Translations under genes and position numbers: made by a program | DNA from: Bacillota bacterium | GTDB taxonomy: Bacteria > Bacillota > Clostridia > Acetivibrionales > DSM-1351 | Assembly (NCBI GenBank): GCA_023409265.1 | Contig: JAEYHZ010000031.1 | Location: forward strand, 124,001 to 188,000 | Length of the DNA stretch: 64,000 nt | Direction: 5' to 3' | Notes under the pieces: model-generated | Told to the model about the DNA's origin: nothing | Database searches by the model: none | What the model saw: the letters and a program-made list of their open reading frames with translations, nothing else | Shown: piece after piece, positions 1 through 8,815 of the stretch | Numbering within the stretch: the first letter of the stretch is position 1 | Layout: every line of letters starts with the position of its first letter

Positions 1-594
1 GCTTTTCAAACCGAACACGGTATTACTCCTGGGGCATACAGGCTGAAAAGGAACAGTCTTCATCTGTTTGACCCTAAAAAAGGTCGTTATAACCATAAAA
101 ATAAAAATATGGAGCTTGAACCTCTCATACTGACAATTGATTCGTTTACCCTCTGCGGGTATACTTTTTCAACCAATAGCGCAGATAAACATTATGATAT
201 ACCCAGGTTCTGGAATCATTACCATGTAAAAGGGCTGGGAGACAAGTTCAATTATATTTATTATCCGGAAGATAGAATTGATATTGGGCTGCTAGAACTT
301 TGCTCCGATGATGCGTACAACTATATAATTGGAGTTGATCAAAAAGAAGACAATCCTGGACCGGATAATACAGTTAAAATTACAATTCCTGCTGCAACGT
401 ATGCTGTTTTTAATACTCCTCCGGCAGATTCCTTTACATTTGTTGAAACCATACATGATACATGGAATTATATTTATTCAAAGTGGCTGCCCGAGTCAAC
501 ATACAAAAGGTCAAACGGGTTTGATTTTGAATGTTATTGTGAAGAAAGCAGGACATATAGCCAAAAGATTTATATTCCCATTGAAAATAAATAA
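1..594 (+). CDS. AraC-family regulator with GyrI-like effector domain (5' partial)
   Basis: The reading frame is open from base 1, so the gene starts upstream of the window. The first residues, including FQTEHGITPGAYR, match the end of the second helix-turn-helix of AraC-type DNA-binding domains. About 155 residues of a GyrI-like small-molecule-binding fold follow (aromatic-rich; a typical NTPPADSFTFVETIHDTWNYI-type segment ending around WLPES). This order is that of AraC/SoxS activators that sense amphipathic compounds. The ATG at 109 is internal and should not be taken as the start. The effector is unknown. The downstream BtrH-like gene follows after 20 bp and is probably cotranscribed. Confidence 0.85.
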   Translation, partial: AFQTEHGITPGAYRLKRNSLHLFDPKKGRYNHKNKNMELEPLILTIDSFTLCGYTFSTNSADKHYDIPRFWNHYHVKGLGDKFNYIYYPEDRIDIGLLELCSDDAYNYIIGVDQKEDNPGPDNTVKITIPAATYAVFNTPPADSFTFVETIHDTWNYIYSKWLPESTYKRSNGFDFECYCEESRTYSQKIYIPIENK

Positions 595-614
595 AAACAA
601 AGGACGGTGGCTAA

Positions 615-1556
615 ATGAAAAATTTTATTTCAAATGCGCGGTGGTTTGATGAGGATTTCGGGTTTTCATTTACGAAGTCGGTTTTTACTTCACTAAAGAT
701 AGCAGGGTATGATGTTACTCAAACACAGATCGCTGCAAGGAGCGGGTTTGCTTTTCGCATCTGGATTGCCAAAACCTTGTGTCCCAGTGCAATGAGCATA
801 TTTGATTGGGACTTTTTAAAAAAGGGAGTTGAACAATGCGGCTTTGAGGTTACTCATATAACGCGCCTGTGGAACGAGGAGTATCTTGAGGTGGAACGCA
901 GGGAGAAGGCCCATGCGGCAATAAAAAAAGCTGTTGATGATGGAATTCCCGCTATTGTCTGGGATGCCTGCACTCCCGAATGGGAATTGATAACAGGATA
1001 CGATGATGACAATCGTGAGTATTCTGTACTTTCAGTAACAGGAAAAAAAGAGGTGATGCATTACGATAGGCTTGGACGACGTGAGATACCTATTATGTCT
1101 GTTACGATACCAGGTAAACCTAACGGTATGACTGAAGCTGAATCAGCAAAGGCGGTATTGCAAATGGCAATAAATCATGCACGTCAGCGAGAATGGGAAG
1201 ACAGACCGGAATATCAGGACGGATTAAATGCATACCCAACATGGGCAGAGGCAATGAATAATGTAACAGAGAACGACTGGCAAAGCAGGTATTATATACA
1301 AACCTACGAATGTATGAGACGATATGCAGCTGAGTATCTATCCAGCCTGGCCGGAGATATAAAAGAATTGCAATCGGCAGCAAAGCAATATAAAGACGTA
1401 CATAATAATTTAAAAGCAGCTCTTTTATTGCGCAATGACAGTAGTTTCCCTACAAGTGAAATTATTCATAAAATAAAGCAACATATATTGCTTGCCGGAG
1501 AGGCGGAAGAACAAGGGATTATTGCAATTGAAGAGTACCTAAAAACTGTCAGTTGA
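615..1556 (+). CDS. BtrH/C39-peptidase-like protein of unknown function
   Basis: A 313-residue soluble protein. Residues about 20-170 look like the papain-like fold of the C39/BtrH N-terminal family: an early Cys-containing helix (AKTLCPSAMS), then GIPAIVWDACTPEWELITGYDDD, where the second part resembles the 'WGLITGYDD' strand of these proteins. A helical C-terminal half (about 180-313) has no recognised domain. I cannot assign a catalytic Cys-His pair with confidence, so peptidase activity is not claimed. BtrH itself is an acyltransferase in butirosin synthesis. It has a good AGGACGG ribosome binding site and lies directly behind the AraC/GyrI regulator, suggesting a regulated small-molecule or resistance function. 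Confidence 0.5.
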   Translation: MKNFISNARWFDEDFGFSFTKSVFTSLKIAGYDVTQTQIAARSGFAFRIWIAKTLCPSAMSIFDWDFLKKGVEQCGFEVTHITRLWNEEYLEVERREKAHAAIKKAVDDGIPAIVWDACTPEWELITGYDDDNREYSVLSVTGKKEVMHYDRLGRREIPIMSVTIPGKPNGMTEAESAKAVLQMAINHARQREWEDRPEYQDGLNAYPTWAEAMNNVTENDWQSRYYIQTYECMRRYAAEYLSSLAGDIKELQSAAKQYKDVHNNLKAALLLRNDSSFPTSEIIHKIKQHILLAGEAEEQGIIAIEEYLKTVS

Positions 1557-1637
1557 CAGGTTTTGTTGATTTATATAGAAAGTTGGTTTTTGTAAACTTC
1601 TTTTTTCGAAAATATAGTTCAGGCCTGAACCTCACCC

Positions 1638-1835
1638 TTGACGAATAATACGTGTTGATGTATTATAATTTATAACGAGTCAGTAAAATGTCCCCAACCT
1701 CTTTTGGGTGGCGGGTTCCGCTTTGGTGTTCAAGCGTGAGAACATATCTTCCGACTCATTGAAACGCACAGAGGTAATAAAATTTTTCTACAGTCGAAAA
1801 ATTTTATCTGAACTTATGCGTTATAATTATGAAGT
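1638..1835 (+). ncRNA. candidate small structured transcript, copy 1 of a repeated element
   Basis: A promoter-like pair (TTGACG at 1638-1643 and TATTAT at 1661-1666, 17-bp spacer) is followed by no reading frame. GAGTC (near 1678) can pair with GACTC (near 1755), enclosing a region with CCCCAACC and GGGTGGCGGG strands. Then ACGCA pairs with TGCGT around an AAATTTTT/AAAAATTT hairpin (about 1766-1825). The segment 1757-1830 recurs at about 19150-19223 with conserved sequence at both ends. It stops before the separate promoter of the ileS T-box leader. I do not recognise the class. Confidence 0.4.
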
Positions 1836-1866
1836 CAATAATTAGTAACAATTACAGTTCTTTTTG

Positions 1867-1896
1867 TTGACTTGGAATTTAATATACAAATATGAT
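1867..1896 (+). promoter_or_regulatory. probable promoter of the ileS T-box transcript
   Basis: TTGACT at 1867-1872 and TATGAT at 1891-1896 are 18 bp apart and sit just upstream of the T-box leader, predicting a transcript start near 1903. Confidence 0.6.
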
Positions 1897-1899
1897 GAT

Positions 1900-2245
1900 T
1901 GGAAAGAGTAGAAAGCCGTTGGCCTCACAGAGAGCGGACGTGTGGTGGAAGTTCGCAGGTACGGGTTTTTGAAAATCATCCAGGAGTTGCAGCCTGAATT
2001 GTTAATGGATTTCCAAACAGAGTAGGTACTTTTACAAGAATCTTACCTGGGAATTGGACTCATAGTAAGGTGTGCCGGTGATGAACCGTTATAGAACGAA
2101 GTGATTATTGTCACGTTTTTTGTTGTATTGGAAAGTAAACGTTTTTTGTTCTTTCCATATCCAGAGAGTATCAGCATGTGACAAAATAAATTGGGTGGTA
2201 CCGCGAAAAATGCCTCGTCCCTTTGTGGAACGGGGCTTTCTTATT
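1900..2245 (+). promoter_or_regulatory. T-box leader, isoleucine-type, upstream of ileS
   Basis: The invariant T-box GGGTGGTACCGCG lies at 2193-2205. It is followed by a terminator in which GCCTCGT pairs with ACGGGGC, then a T-rich run (2211-2245). Upstream are an AGAGA-type motif (about 1929) and a stem I region with a GAAAATCATC segment at 1971-1980 whose ATC would be the isoleucine specifier codon. A stem III-like stretch follows (GTTATAGAACGAAGTG near 2088-2103). Uncharged tRNA-Ile would stabilise the antiterminator and allow ileS transcription. The specifier assignment is inferred from position and the downstream gene. Confidence 0.9.
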
Positions 2246-2354
2246 GTTGTGTAAAGGCAACACACAAACAAAAGTAGCTTTGCCACCGTTGTTATTGTTT
2301 CAAACACGGTTAAATCAATTATCAATAATAATATTATTTATGGAGGTTTTGTAA

Positions 2355-5144
2355 ATGTCAGAAGATTACGGAAAGACCCTGAATCTGCCGCAAACAGATT
2401 TTCCTATGAGAGCAAATCTGCCGCAAAGAGAACCGGAATTCCTGAATAAATGGGAAGAAATGGATATTTATCATAAGCAGCTTGAAAAGGCAAAAGGAAA
2501 GCCAGTCTTTATTCTTCACGATGGACCGCCTTATGCAAATGGAGGAATACATCTGGGTACTTCCTTGAATAAAATACTAAAGGATATCGTTGTAAAATAC
2601 CACAGTATGGCAGGATTTTACACTCCTTATATTCCGGGCTGGGATACCCACGGTCTGCCAATTGAACAGAGAGCCATAAAGGAGCTTGGACTTAAAAGGC
2701 ACGAGGTTGGACCTGTTGTGTTCAGAGAAGCCTGTGAAGGCTTTGCAATGAAGTACCTTGATATACAGAGAAATGCCTTCAAACGTCTCGGAGTAAGAGC
2801 TGACTGGGAAAATCCATATGTAACCCTTAAACCTGAGTTTGAAGCTAAGCAGATAGAAGTTTTCGGTGAAATGTGTAAAAAAGGCCATATATACAAAGGG
2901 TTGAAGCCCGTATACTGGTGTCCTGACTGTGAAACGGCACTGGCCGAAGCCGAAATTGAATATGCTGATGATACAACTCTGTCAATCTATGTTAAATTCC
3001 AGGTTAAGGATGACAAGGGCTTATTCAGTGGCATTGTAGACAAGGAAAAGGTTAACTTTGTCATATGGACAACAACTACCTGGACTCTGCCTGCCAACCT
3101 TGCAATATGCCTCAATGAAAATTTTGAGTATTCGGTAGTTAAAGCGAATGGCGAATATTATATCTTTGCAACCGAACTGGTTGAAAATACCATGAAGGCT
3201 GCAGGTATCACCGAATACGAGACTGTTGCCAAATACCAGGGCAAGGACCTTGAAGGAATAGTATGCAAGCATCCCTTCATAGACAGGGATTCATTAGTCA
3301 TAGTAGGCGATCATGTAACTCTTGAAGCAGGTACAGGCTGCGTTCATACTGCACCGGGACATGGTGCCGAGGACTTTATTGTATGTCAGAAATATAAAAT
3401 ACCAACAATAGTTCCTGTTGACAGTAAGGGTTACCTCACTAAGGAAGCAGGTCCTTTTGCAGGTCTGTATTATCAAAAGTCAAATGCTGCAATCATTGAG
3501 AGACTGACACAGGATGGAAGACTTCTTGCTTCTGAAAAAATCTCTCACCAGTATCCACACTGCTGGAGATGTAAGGATCCAATCATATTCCGTGCTACCG
3601 AACAGTGGTTTGCTTCAATTGACAGTTTCAGAGATGAGGCACTGGAAGCAATAAAGACTGTTAAGTGGGTTCCTGAATGGGGTCAGGAAAGAATTACAAG
3701 CATGGTTAGAGATAGGGGAGACTGGTGTATTTCCAGGCAGAGAATCTGGGGAGTTCCTATTCCTATATTCTACTGTAAGGACTGCGGTAAGGAATTGATA
3801 ACTGATGAAAGTATCAAAGCTGTTGCTGATCTCTTCAGAGAAAAAGGTTCAAATGCATGGTATGCACTTGAAGCTTCTGAGATTTTACCAAAGGATACCA
3901 AGTGTTCCTGCGGACATGGAGAATTCACCAAAGAAACAGATATCATGGATGTTTGGTTCGACAGCGGCTCCAGCCACGCAGCAGTTCTTGAAACAAGAGA
4001 CGAGCTTGCCTCGCCTGCAGACCTTTATCTTGAGGGAAGCGACCAGCACCGCGGCTGGTTCCAGTCTTCACTTCTGACATCTGTTGCAACCAGAGGCGGA
4101 GCTCCATACAAGAAAGTTCTGACTCACGGTTATGTTATAGATGAAGAAAAGAGAAAGATGTCAAAGTCACTGGGTAACGGTATTGATCCCGCAGATGTTA
4201 TAAAGGAGTACGGTGCAGATATATTAAGACTTTGGGTTGCTTCCTCGGATTATACAACAGATATAAAGATTTCCAAGGACTTGTTGAAGCAGCTTTCAGA
4301 GGTTTATAGAAAGATCAGAAATACTGCCAGATATATACTGGGTAATATCAACGGCTTCAACCCGGACACTGACAGTGTTGATTACAGCGAAATGAATGAA
4401 CTGGACAGATGGGCGCTTTATAAAATGACAAACCTTATCAAGAAGGTTAACGAGGCATACAGCTCTTATGAATTCCATATGATGTTCCATGCTATACACA
4501 ATTTCTGTGTTGTTGACATGAGTAACTTCTATCTGGATATAATAAAGGACAGACTTTATACTTCAAAGGCTGATTCAAAGGAAAGAAGAGCTGCTCAGAC
4601 TGTTATGTATGAAATACTCCAGTCATTGGTAAGAATGCTTACTCCTGTACTTGCATTTACTACAGAGGAAATCTGGCAGTTTATGCCGCACAGGGCATCT
4701 GATGATGTAGAAAGCGTACAGCTCAACAGTTGGCCTGAAGTAAACGAAAAATATATGGATACGACACTGGCTGAAAAATGGGATAGGATACTTGCTCTTC
4801 GTTCCGATGTTTCTAAGGCTCTGGAAGTTGCAAGAGCCAACAAGACTATTGGGCATTCATTAAACGCTAAGGTTACTATCTATGCTGAGGGTGCTGATTA
4901 TGATTTCATCAGAAGTCTTGAAGCTGAACTTGTGACAATCTTCATTATTTCTGATGTCGAAATCAGGAAACTTGGGGAAGCGCCTGCTGATCTGGCAAGT
5001 GGTGAAGAAATGCCGGGTATAAAGGTGGCTGTTGAACAGGCTCCTGGTGAAAAATGTGAAAGATGCTGGATGTACAGTGAATATGTTGGTAAAGATGATA
5101 AGCATCCAACACTTTGCAAGAGATGTTCAGAGGTCGTAGATTAA
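2355..5144 (+). CDS. ileS: isoleucyl-tRNA synthetase
   Basis: Charges tRNA-Ile with isoleucine in the cytoplasm. The 929-residue length is standard for bacterial IleS. The class I signature is at residues about 58-68 (PYANGGIHLG, the HIGH box). The CP1 editing domain follows (WTTTTWTLPANLA and the GTGCVHTAPGHG region). The KMSKS loop is at about 600 (RKMSKSLGN), and a C-terminal zinc finger is at about 899-926 (CERC...C..C). The ATG follows a GGAGG ribosome binding site, and the gene is controlled by the T-box leader upstream. Nothing looks truncated. Confidence 0.97.
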   Translation: MSEDYGKTLNLPQTDFPMRANLPQREPEFLNKWEEMDIYHKQLEKAKGKPVFILHDGPPYANGGIHLGTSLNKILKDIVVKYHSMAGFYTPYIPGWDTHGLPIEQRAIKELGLKRHEVGPVVFREACEGFAMKYLDIQRNAFKRLGVRADWENPYVTLKPEFEAKQIEVFGEMCKKGHIYKGLKPVYWCPDCETALAEAEIEYADDTTLSIYVKFQVKDDKGLFSGIVDKEKVNFVIWTTTTWTLPANLAICLNENFEYSVVKANGEYYIFATELVENTMKAAGITEYETVAKYQGKDLEGIVCKHPFIDRDSLVIVGDHVTLEAGTGCVHTAPGHGAEDFIVCQKYKIPTIVPVDSKGYLTKEAGPFAGLYYQKSNAAIIERLTQDGRLLASEKISHQYPHCWRCKDPIIFRATEQWFASIDSFRDEALEAIKTVKWVPEWGQERITSMVRDRGDWCISRQRIWGVPIPIFYCKDCGKELITDESIKAVADLFREKGSNAWYALEASEILPKDTKCSCGHGEFTKETDIMDVWFDSGSSHAAVLETRDELASPADLYLEGSDQHRGWFQSSLLTSVATRGGAPYKKVLTHGYVIDEEKRKMSKSLGNGIDPADVIKEYGADILRLWVASSDYTTDIKISKDLLKQLSEVYRKIRNTARYILGNINGFNPDTDSVDYSEMNELDRWALYKMTNLIKKVNEAYSSYEFHMMFHAIHNFCVVDMSNFYLDIIKDRLYTSKADSKERRAAQTVMYEILQSLVRMLTPVLAFTTEEIWQFMPHRASDDVESVQLNSWPEVNEKYMDTTLAEKWDRILALRSDVSKALEVARANKTIGHSLNAKVTIYAEGADYDFIRSLEAELVTIFIISDVEIRKLGEAPADLASGEEMPGIKVAVEQAPGEKCERCWMYSEYVGKDDKHPTLCKRCSEVVD

Positions 5145-5267
5145 GCAGCTGTTGGGGTCAACGTGAAGAACACAAAGGTATATTTGATCATAAAATCCTG
5201 GTTCTTCGCGTTAAAACCACAGGTTTATAGAAACCACTGCATTTACAGCATGCATATGGGAGAAAAA

Positions 5268-6347
5268 ATGATTAGACATAATATAAATTTAAAAGACAGA
5301 AGCTACCCGATTTGTATCACATCCAATTTTGATGAGCTTGGCAAAACAGTTTTGTCTTTGAGGACGGGTAAGAAAGTCATAGTCGTTACAGATGAGACTG
5401 TTGACAGGTTTTATTCTGAGGAATGCATCAATAGACTTGAAGAAAACGGGTTTGAAGTATTTAAGCACGTACTTGTTCCAGGCGAAGAGCACAAAACCCT
5501 TGACGCCGTGCATGGAATATATAAAAAGCTGGTGGAATACAAGCTGGATAGGAGCAGCACCCTCATAGCACTGGGAGGAGGCGTCGTTGGAGATATCTCG
5601 GGCTTCGCCGCAGCCACCTACATGAGAGGAATCAATTTTATTCAGATTCCAACAACACTTTTGTCTCAAGCGGACAGCAGCGTTGGAGGTAAAACCGGGG
5701 TTGATTTCGACGGACACAAAAATGCAATAGGCGCCTTCTATCAACCCAAGCTTGTCTTCATAAATATTAACACCATAAGGACTCTACCTAAAAGGGAAGT
5801 GTCTGCAGGCCTGGCTGAGGTAATTAAACATGGCCTTATTATGGATGAGGAGTTTTGCGAGTATTTGAATTATAATGCTCATAAGATCTTTAATTTTGAT
5901 GAGAATGTTCTTCAATTTCTGGCTAAAAAAAACGTGTCAATCAAAGGTCATGTTGTCGAGCAGGATGAAAGAGAAGATGATTTAAGGGCAGTCTTGAATT
6001 TAGGTCACACAATAGGTCATGCAATTGAAACTGCTCAGAATTTTCAGCTGCTTCACGGTGAATGTGTTGCAATAGGCATAGTTGGTGCATTCAGGATTGC
6101 ATTTTATATGGAGGTTTTACCTGAGACAGTTGTTGAACAGGTAAAGGCAATACTTGTTAAGCTTGAGCTTCCTGTATCCTTACCGGGTATGGATGTTGAG
6201 AAAGTTTATAACCAGATATTCTATGACAAAAAAGTTAAAGACAACAGGCTAAAATGTGTCCTTCCGCGTAAAATCGGAGAGGTATTCCAGTGTACCCTTG
6301 AGGATACTGAATTGTTAAAAAAGGTTCTATATGATCTTGCAAAGTAG
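5268..6347 (+). CDS. aroB: 3-dehydroquinate synthase
   Basis: Converts DAHP to 3-dehydroquinate, the second step of the shikimate pathway; it needs NAD and a divalent metal. Visible family motifs are GGGVVGDISGFAA (NAD-binding), IQIPTTLLSQADSSVGGKT (substrate-binding) and the metal-binding NLGHTIGHAIE. I choose the ATG at 5268, which has GGAG at 5258-5261 and gives 359 residues, the usual length; the frame is open back to a GTG at 5163, but that extension has no family similarity. It is the only shikimate gene in the window. It may be read together with ileS (gap about 120 bp) and ends at a strong terminator. Confidence 0.95.
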   Translation: MIRHNINLKDRSYPICITSNFDELGKTVLSLRTGKKVIVVTDETVDRFYSEECINRLEENGFEVFKHVLVPGEEHKTLDAVHGIYKKLVEYKLDRSSTLIALGGGVVGDISGFAAATYMRGINFIQIPTTLLSQADSSVGGKTGVDFDGHKNAIGAFYQPKLVFININTIRTLPKREVSAGLAEVIKHGLIMDEEFCEYLNYNAHKIFNFDENVLQFLAKKNVSIKGHVVEQDEREDDLRAVLNLGHTIGHAIETAQNFQLLHGECVAIGIVGAFRIAFYMEVLPETVVEQVKAILVKLELPVSLPGMDVEKVYNQIFYDKKVKDNRLKCVLPRKIGEVFQCTLEDTELLKKVLYDLAK

Positions 6348-6370
6348 TTTTATATAAGTTTCAGATAGTA

Positions 6371-6404
6371 AAAAAACAGCCGGAAAAGATTCCGGCTGTT
6401 TTTT
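6371..6404 (+). terminator. rho-independent terminator after aroB
   Basis: ACAGCCGGAA pairs with TTCCGGCTGT around an AAGA loop and is followed by a T-run. It is essentially identical to the terminator at 9585-9619. Confidence 0.9.
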
Positions 6405-6677
6405 GCATTTATTTTGATTAAAGGCAGTATTTATGTCTTATGCAATCGTTTATTGTTATAGGAAATTGTATTTTGATTGTTTTGATTGATTGTTATGTGA
6501 GTTTATGTTTGGGTTATAGAATTTACTTTTATTCTTAGGACTATAATTAATTACAAGCCTAAATTTTTTTATATAAATATGGAATTTATTTGGTGTAACT
6601 GGTAGAATTATATAAGAATTTGTTTCCAATAAAATTTACAGATCTGTTAATAAATAATATGATAGGAGGTTAATTCC
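6405..6677. other. AT-rich intergenic region upstream of the SPFH operon
   Basis: A very AT-rich region with no reading frame or strong secondary structure apart from the aroB terminator just before it. It presumably carries the promoter for the SPFH operon. I could not pick one -35/-10 pair with confidence. An AGGAGGT ribosome binding site at 6664-6670 marks the TTG start at 6678. Confidence 0.5.
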
Positions 6678-7985
6678 TTGGCTATAATTGATGTTATAAA
6701 ATATAACGGCAATGCTGATGTTTTTGCATGGAAACATCCCAGTGAGGAATTGGGGACATGGACTCAGTTGATAGTAAATGAGTCTCAGGAAGCAATACTT
6801 TTTAAAAGTGGAAAGGCTTTGGATATTTTTTGTAGTGGCAGACATACATTAAGTACAGCCAATATTCCTCTGCTGAACAATCTTATAAATTTACCGTTTG
6901 GGGGACGTTCTCCATTTACCGCTGAGGTATGGTACATAAACAAAACCAGTTCACTTGATATAAAATGGGGAACAGCGACACCTATTCAACTGCAGGATCC
7001 CAAATATGGTGTATTTGTGCCGGTGTGTTCTTTTGGACAATTTGGGATTCAGATAGAAGAGTCAAAAAGGTTCCTTTTAAAACTTGTTGGTACCCTTCCA
7101 ATATTTGACAAAAATAATATAACAACCTTTTTCAGAGGTCTCTACCTGACAAAGGTTAAGGATGCCATATCATCTTACCTTATTCATAAAAAAATTAGCA
7201 TTCTCGAGATGAACGCTTATCTTAATGAATTGTCAGAGCACTTAAAAGAAAGTATGCAGCCAACACTTGAAGAATATGGGATTAAACTTATTAATTTTTT
7301 TGTCAATGATATAAACGTACCCGATGATGACCCTACTATCAAGAAACTAAAGGATGCATTAGCAAAGCGCGCTGAAATGGATATTATAGGTTACAGCTAT
7401 CAACAGGAGAGATCATTTGACACTTTGGAGGGCGCTGTTTCAAACAATGGATCTACCACAGGCGATCTACTGGGAGCCGGTCTGGGCTTGGGGATGGGAG
7501 TAGGCCTTGGTGGAACAGTTGGAGCACAATTTCAGAATATAGGTAAAGAAGTAAGTACTGGAACAGCCAATACAATTGAATGCCCCAATTGCCACGCAAA
7601 GGTGGATAAAAATAAACGTTTCTGTTGTGAGTGCGGCTTTGATACACAGAAAGAAAAAACTGAAAGTAATCAAAATGTTATAAAGTGCAGTAGATGTGGT
7701 GCAACTCTTTCAAATACCACAAAATTCTGCCCTGAGTGCGGTGACAAATACAATCCGTGTCAAAAGTGCGGAGCAGACCTGCCGGAAGGTGCCGTCAAAT
7801 GTGATTCCTGCGGATATAAACTTCCGTTGCCATGCCCCTCCTGCGGGAAAATGCTGGAGGATGTCAATATAAAGTTCTGTCCGGAATGCGGAGTATCCCT
7901 TGTGCAAAAATGTAAAAAGTGTAATGCAGTGCTAAATGGAGATTCAAAATTCTGTCCTGAATGCGGTGAAAACCTCAAGAACTAA
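6678..7985 (+). CDS. SPFH-domain protein with five C-terminal zinc ribbons
   Basis: Residues about 1-260 form an SPFH/band-7 domain of the YdjI ('virion core protein-like') type (start AIIDVIKYNGNADVFAWKHP; later EEYGIKLINFFVNDINVP). A Gly-rich linker with small hydrophobic repeats (GLGLGMGVGLGGTVG) follows. The C-terminus then has five consecutive CxxC...CxxC zinc ribbons (about 297-435; for example CPNC/CCEC, CSRC/CPEC, CPSC/CPEC). The TTG start is set by the AGGAGGT ribosome binding site. Relatives organise membrane microdomains or envelope-stress complexes in Firmicutes. The precise role here is unknown. It heads a probable operon with two membrane proteins. Confidence 0.8.
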   Translation: MAIIDVIKYNGNADVFAWKHPSEELGTWTQLIVNESQEAILFKSGKALDIFCSGRHTLSTANIPLLNNLINLPFGGRSPFTAEVWYINKTSSLDIKWGTATPIQLQDPKYGVFVPVCSFGQFGIQIEESKRFLLKLVGTLPIFDKNNITTFFRGLYLTKVKDAISSYLIHKKISILEMNAYLNELSEHLKESMQPTLEEYGIKLINFFVNDINVPDDDPTIKKLKDALAKRAEMDIIGYSYQQERSFDTLEGAVSNNGSTTGDLLGAGLGLGMGVGLGGTVGAQFQNIGKEVSTGTANTIECPNCHAKVDKNKRFCCECGFDTQKEKTESNQNVIKCSRCGATLSNTTKFCPECGDKYNPCQKCGADLPEGAVKCDSCGYKLPLPCPSCGKMLEDVNIKFCPECGVSLVQKCKKCNAVLNGDSKFCPECGENLKN

Positions 7986-8097
7986 ACAGGATATCTGGAA
8001 GAGAGAAACATTTAATTCATAAAACATTTGCGGCTTACCAGGCTCACGGTAAGTATGTGTATTTAGTCCAATATAATCTGGTGAGCCGGAAAGACTA

Positions 8098-8814
8098 ATG
8101 GTACATATTGTGAAAAATAACAAAGGAACACTTGGTATCTTAATAATTGGTTTTATTGTACTAATTACAACCCTGCTTATATTCTTTACGGCTGGCTCAA
8201 CACATGATTTAATTGATTGGCTGAGTCTTGTTTTTATAATTGTTGCAGAATTTAGTGTGACCGGAGGTTTGATTGCTGTTAACCATTATTCCGAGCAGAC
8301 TTTTGGAATTATGCTACGGGCCGGTGCATATAGTTTGTTTGTTTTATATTTTATTGCAGCGACTGTTGTATCAACTGTTTTTCTGGCAGGGATTCTGAAT
8401 AGTACCGGATTGCTGGTGACCATACAACTAATAATTATTGCGATTGCTGCAATAATCATGATACTTCTTGTCAACAGCAGCAACTATGTTGCTGAGAAAA
8501 ACAGAGACGCTGATGAGGCAATTTCAGTCTTTCAGCAAATGGAGAATTCTTTGATACTGCTGAAAAGTGATTCTAGGAATAGGCAATATGCGTCGAAAAT
8601 TGAAAAGATCTACGAAACTATAAGGTTTAGTGACAAATCGTGTTATCTAGATTCGGATGAAATTATTGCTGAAAAAATTACAGAATTGGAGATGTCTCTT
8701 ACGGAAGGTTCCAGTAAAAATGATGAAGAGATTAAGGCTGTTCTTGAAGAGTTACTGCTATTAACTAAGAAGAGGTCATTGGAAGTCAGTGGTATAAAAA
8801 CGGGGGGGATATAA
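8098..8814 (+). CDS. four-helix membrane protein, unknown function
   Basis: A 238-residue protein with four strongly hydrophobic segments in the first 130 residues (starting at TLGILIIGFIVLITTLLIFF), then a charged, probably cytoplasmic helical tail with acidic coiled-coil character (about 135-238). No family recognised. It lies between the SPFH/zinc-ribbon gene and another membrane protein with only 1 bp before the next start, so the three are likely made together; the topology suggests a membrane partner of the SPFH protein. The ribosome binding site is weak and overlaps a possible pseudoknot (8034-8087). Confidence 0.6.
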   Translation: MVHIVKNNKGTLGILIIGFIVLITTLLIFFTAGSTHDLIDWLSLVFIIVAEFSVTGGLIAVNHYSEQTFGIMLRAGAYSLFVLYFIAATVVSTVFLAGILNSTGLLVTIQLIIIAIAAIIMILLVNSSNYVAEKNRDADEAISVFQQMENSLILLKSDSRNRQYASKIEKIYETIRFSDKSCYLDSDEIIAEKITELEMSLTEGSSKNDEEIKAVLEELLLLTKKRSLEVSGIKTGGI

Positions 8815-8815
8815 A

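Noticed and set aside
1755..1770. ATTGAAACG resembling the end of some CRISPR repeats
   Set aside because: It occurs once here and once at 19160 with no regular spacers or cas genes; no CRISPR array in the window.
4300..4860. Long antisense frames within ileS and other housekeeping genes
   Set aside because: They lack ribosome binding sites and lie fully within well-conserved genes on the other strand.
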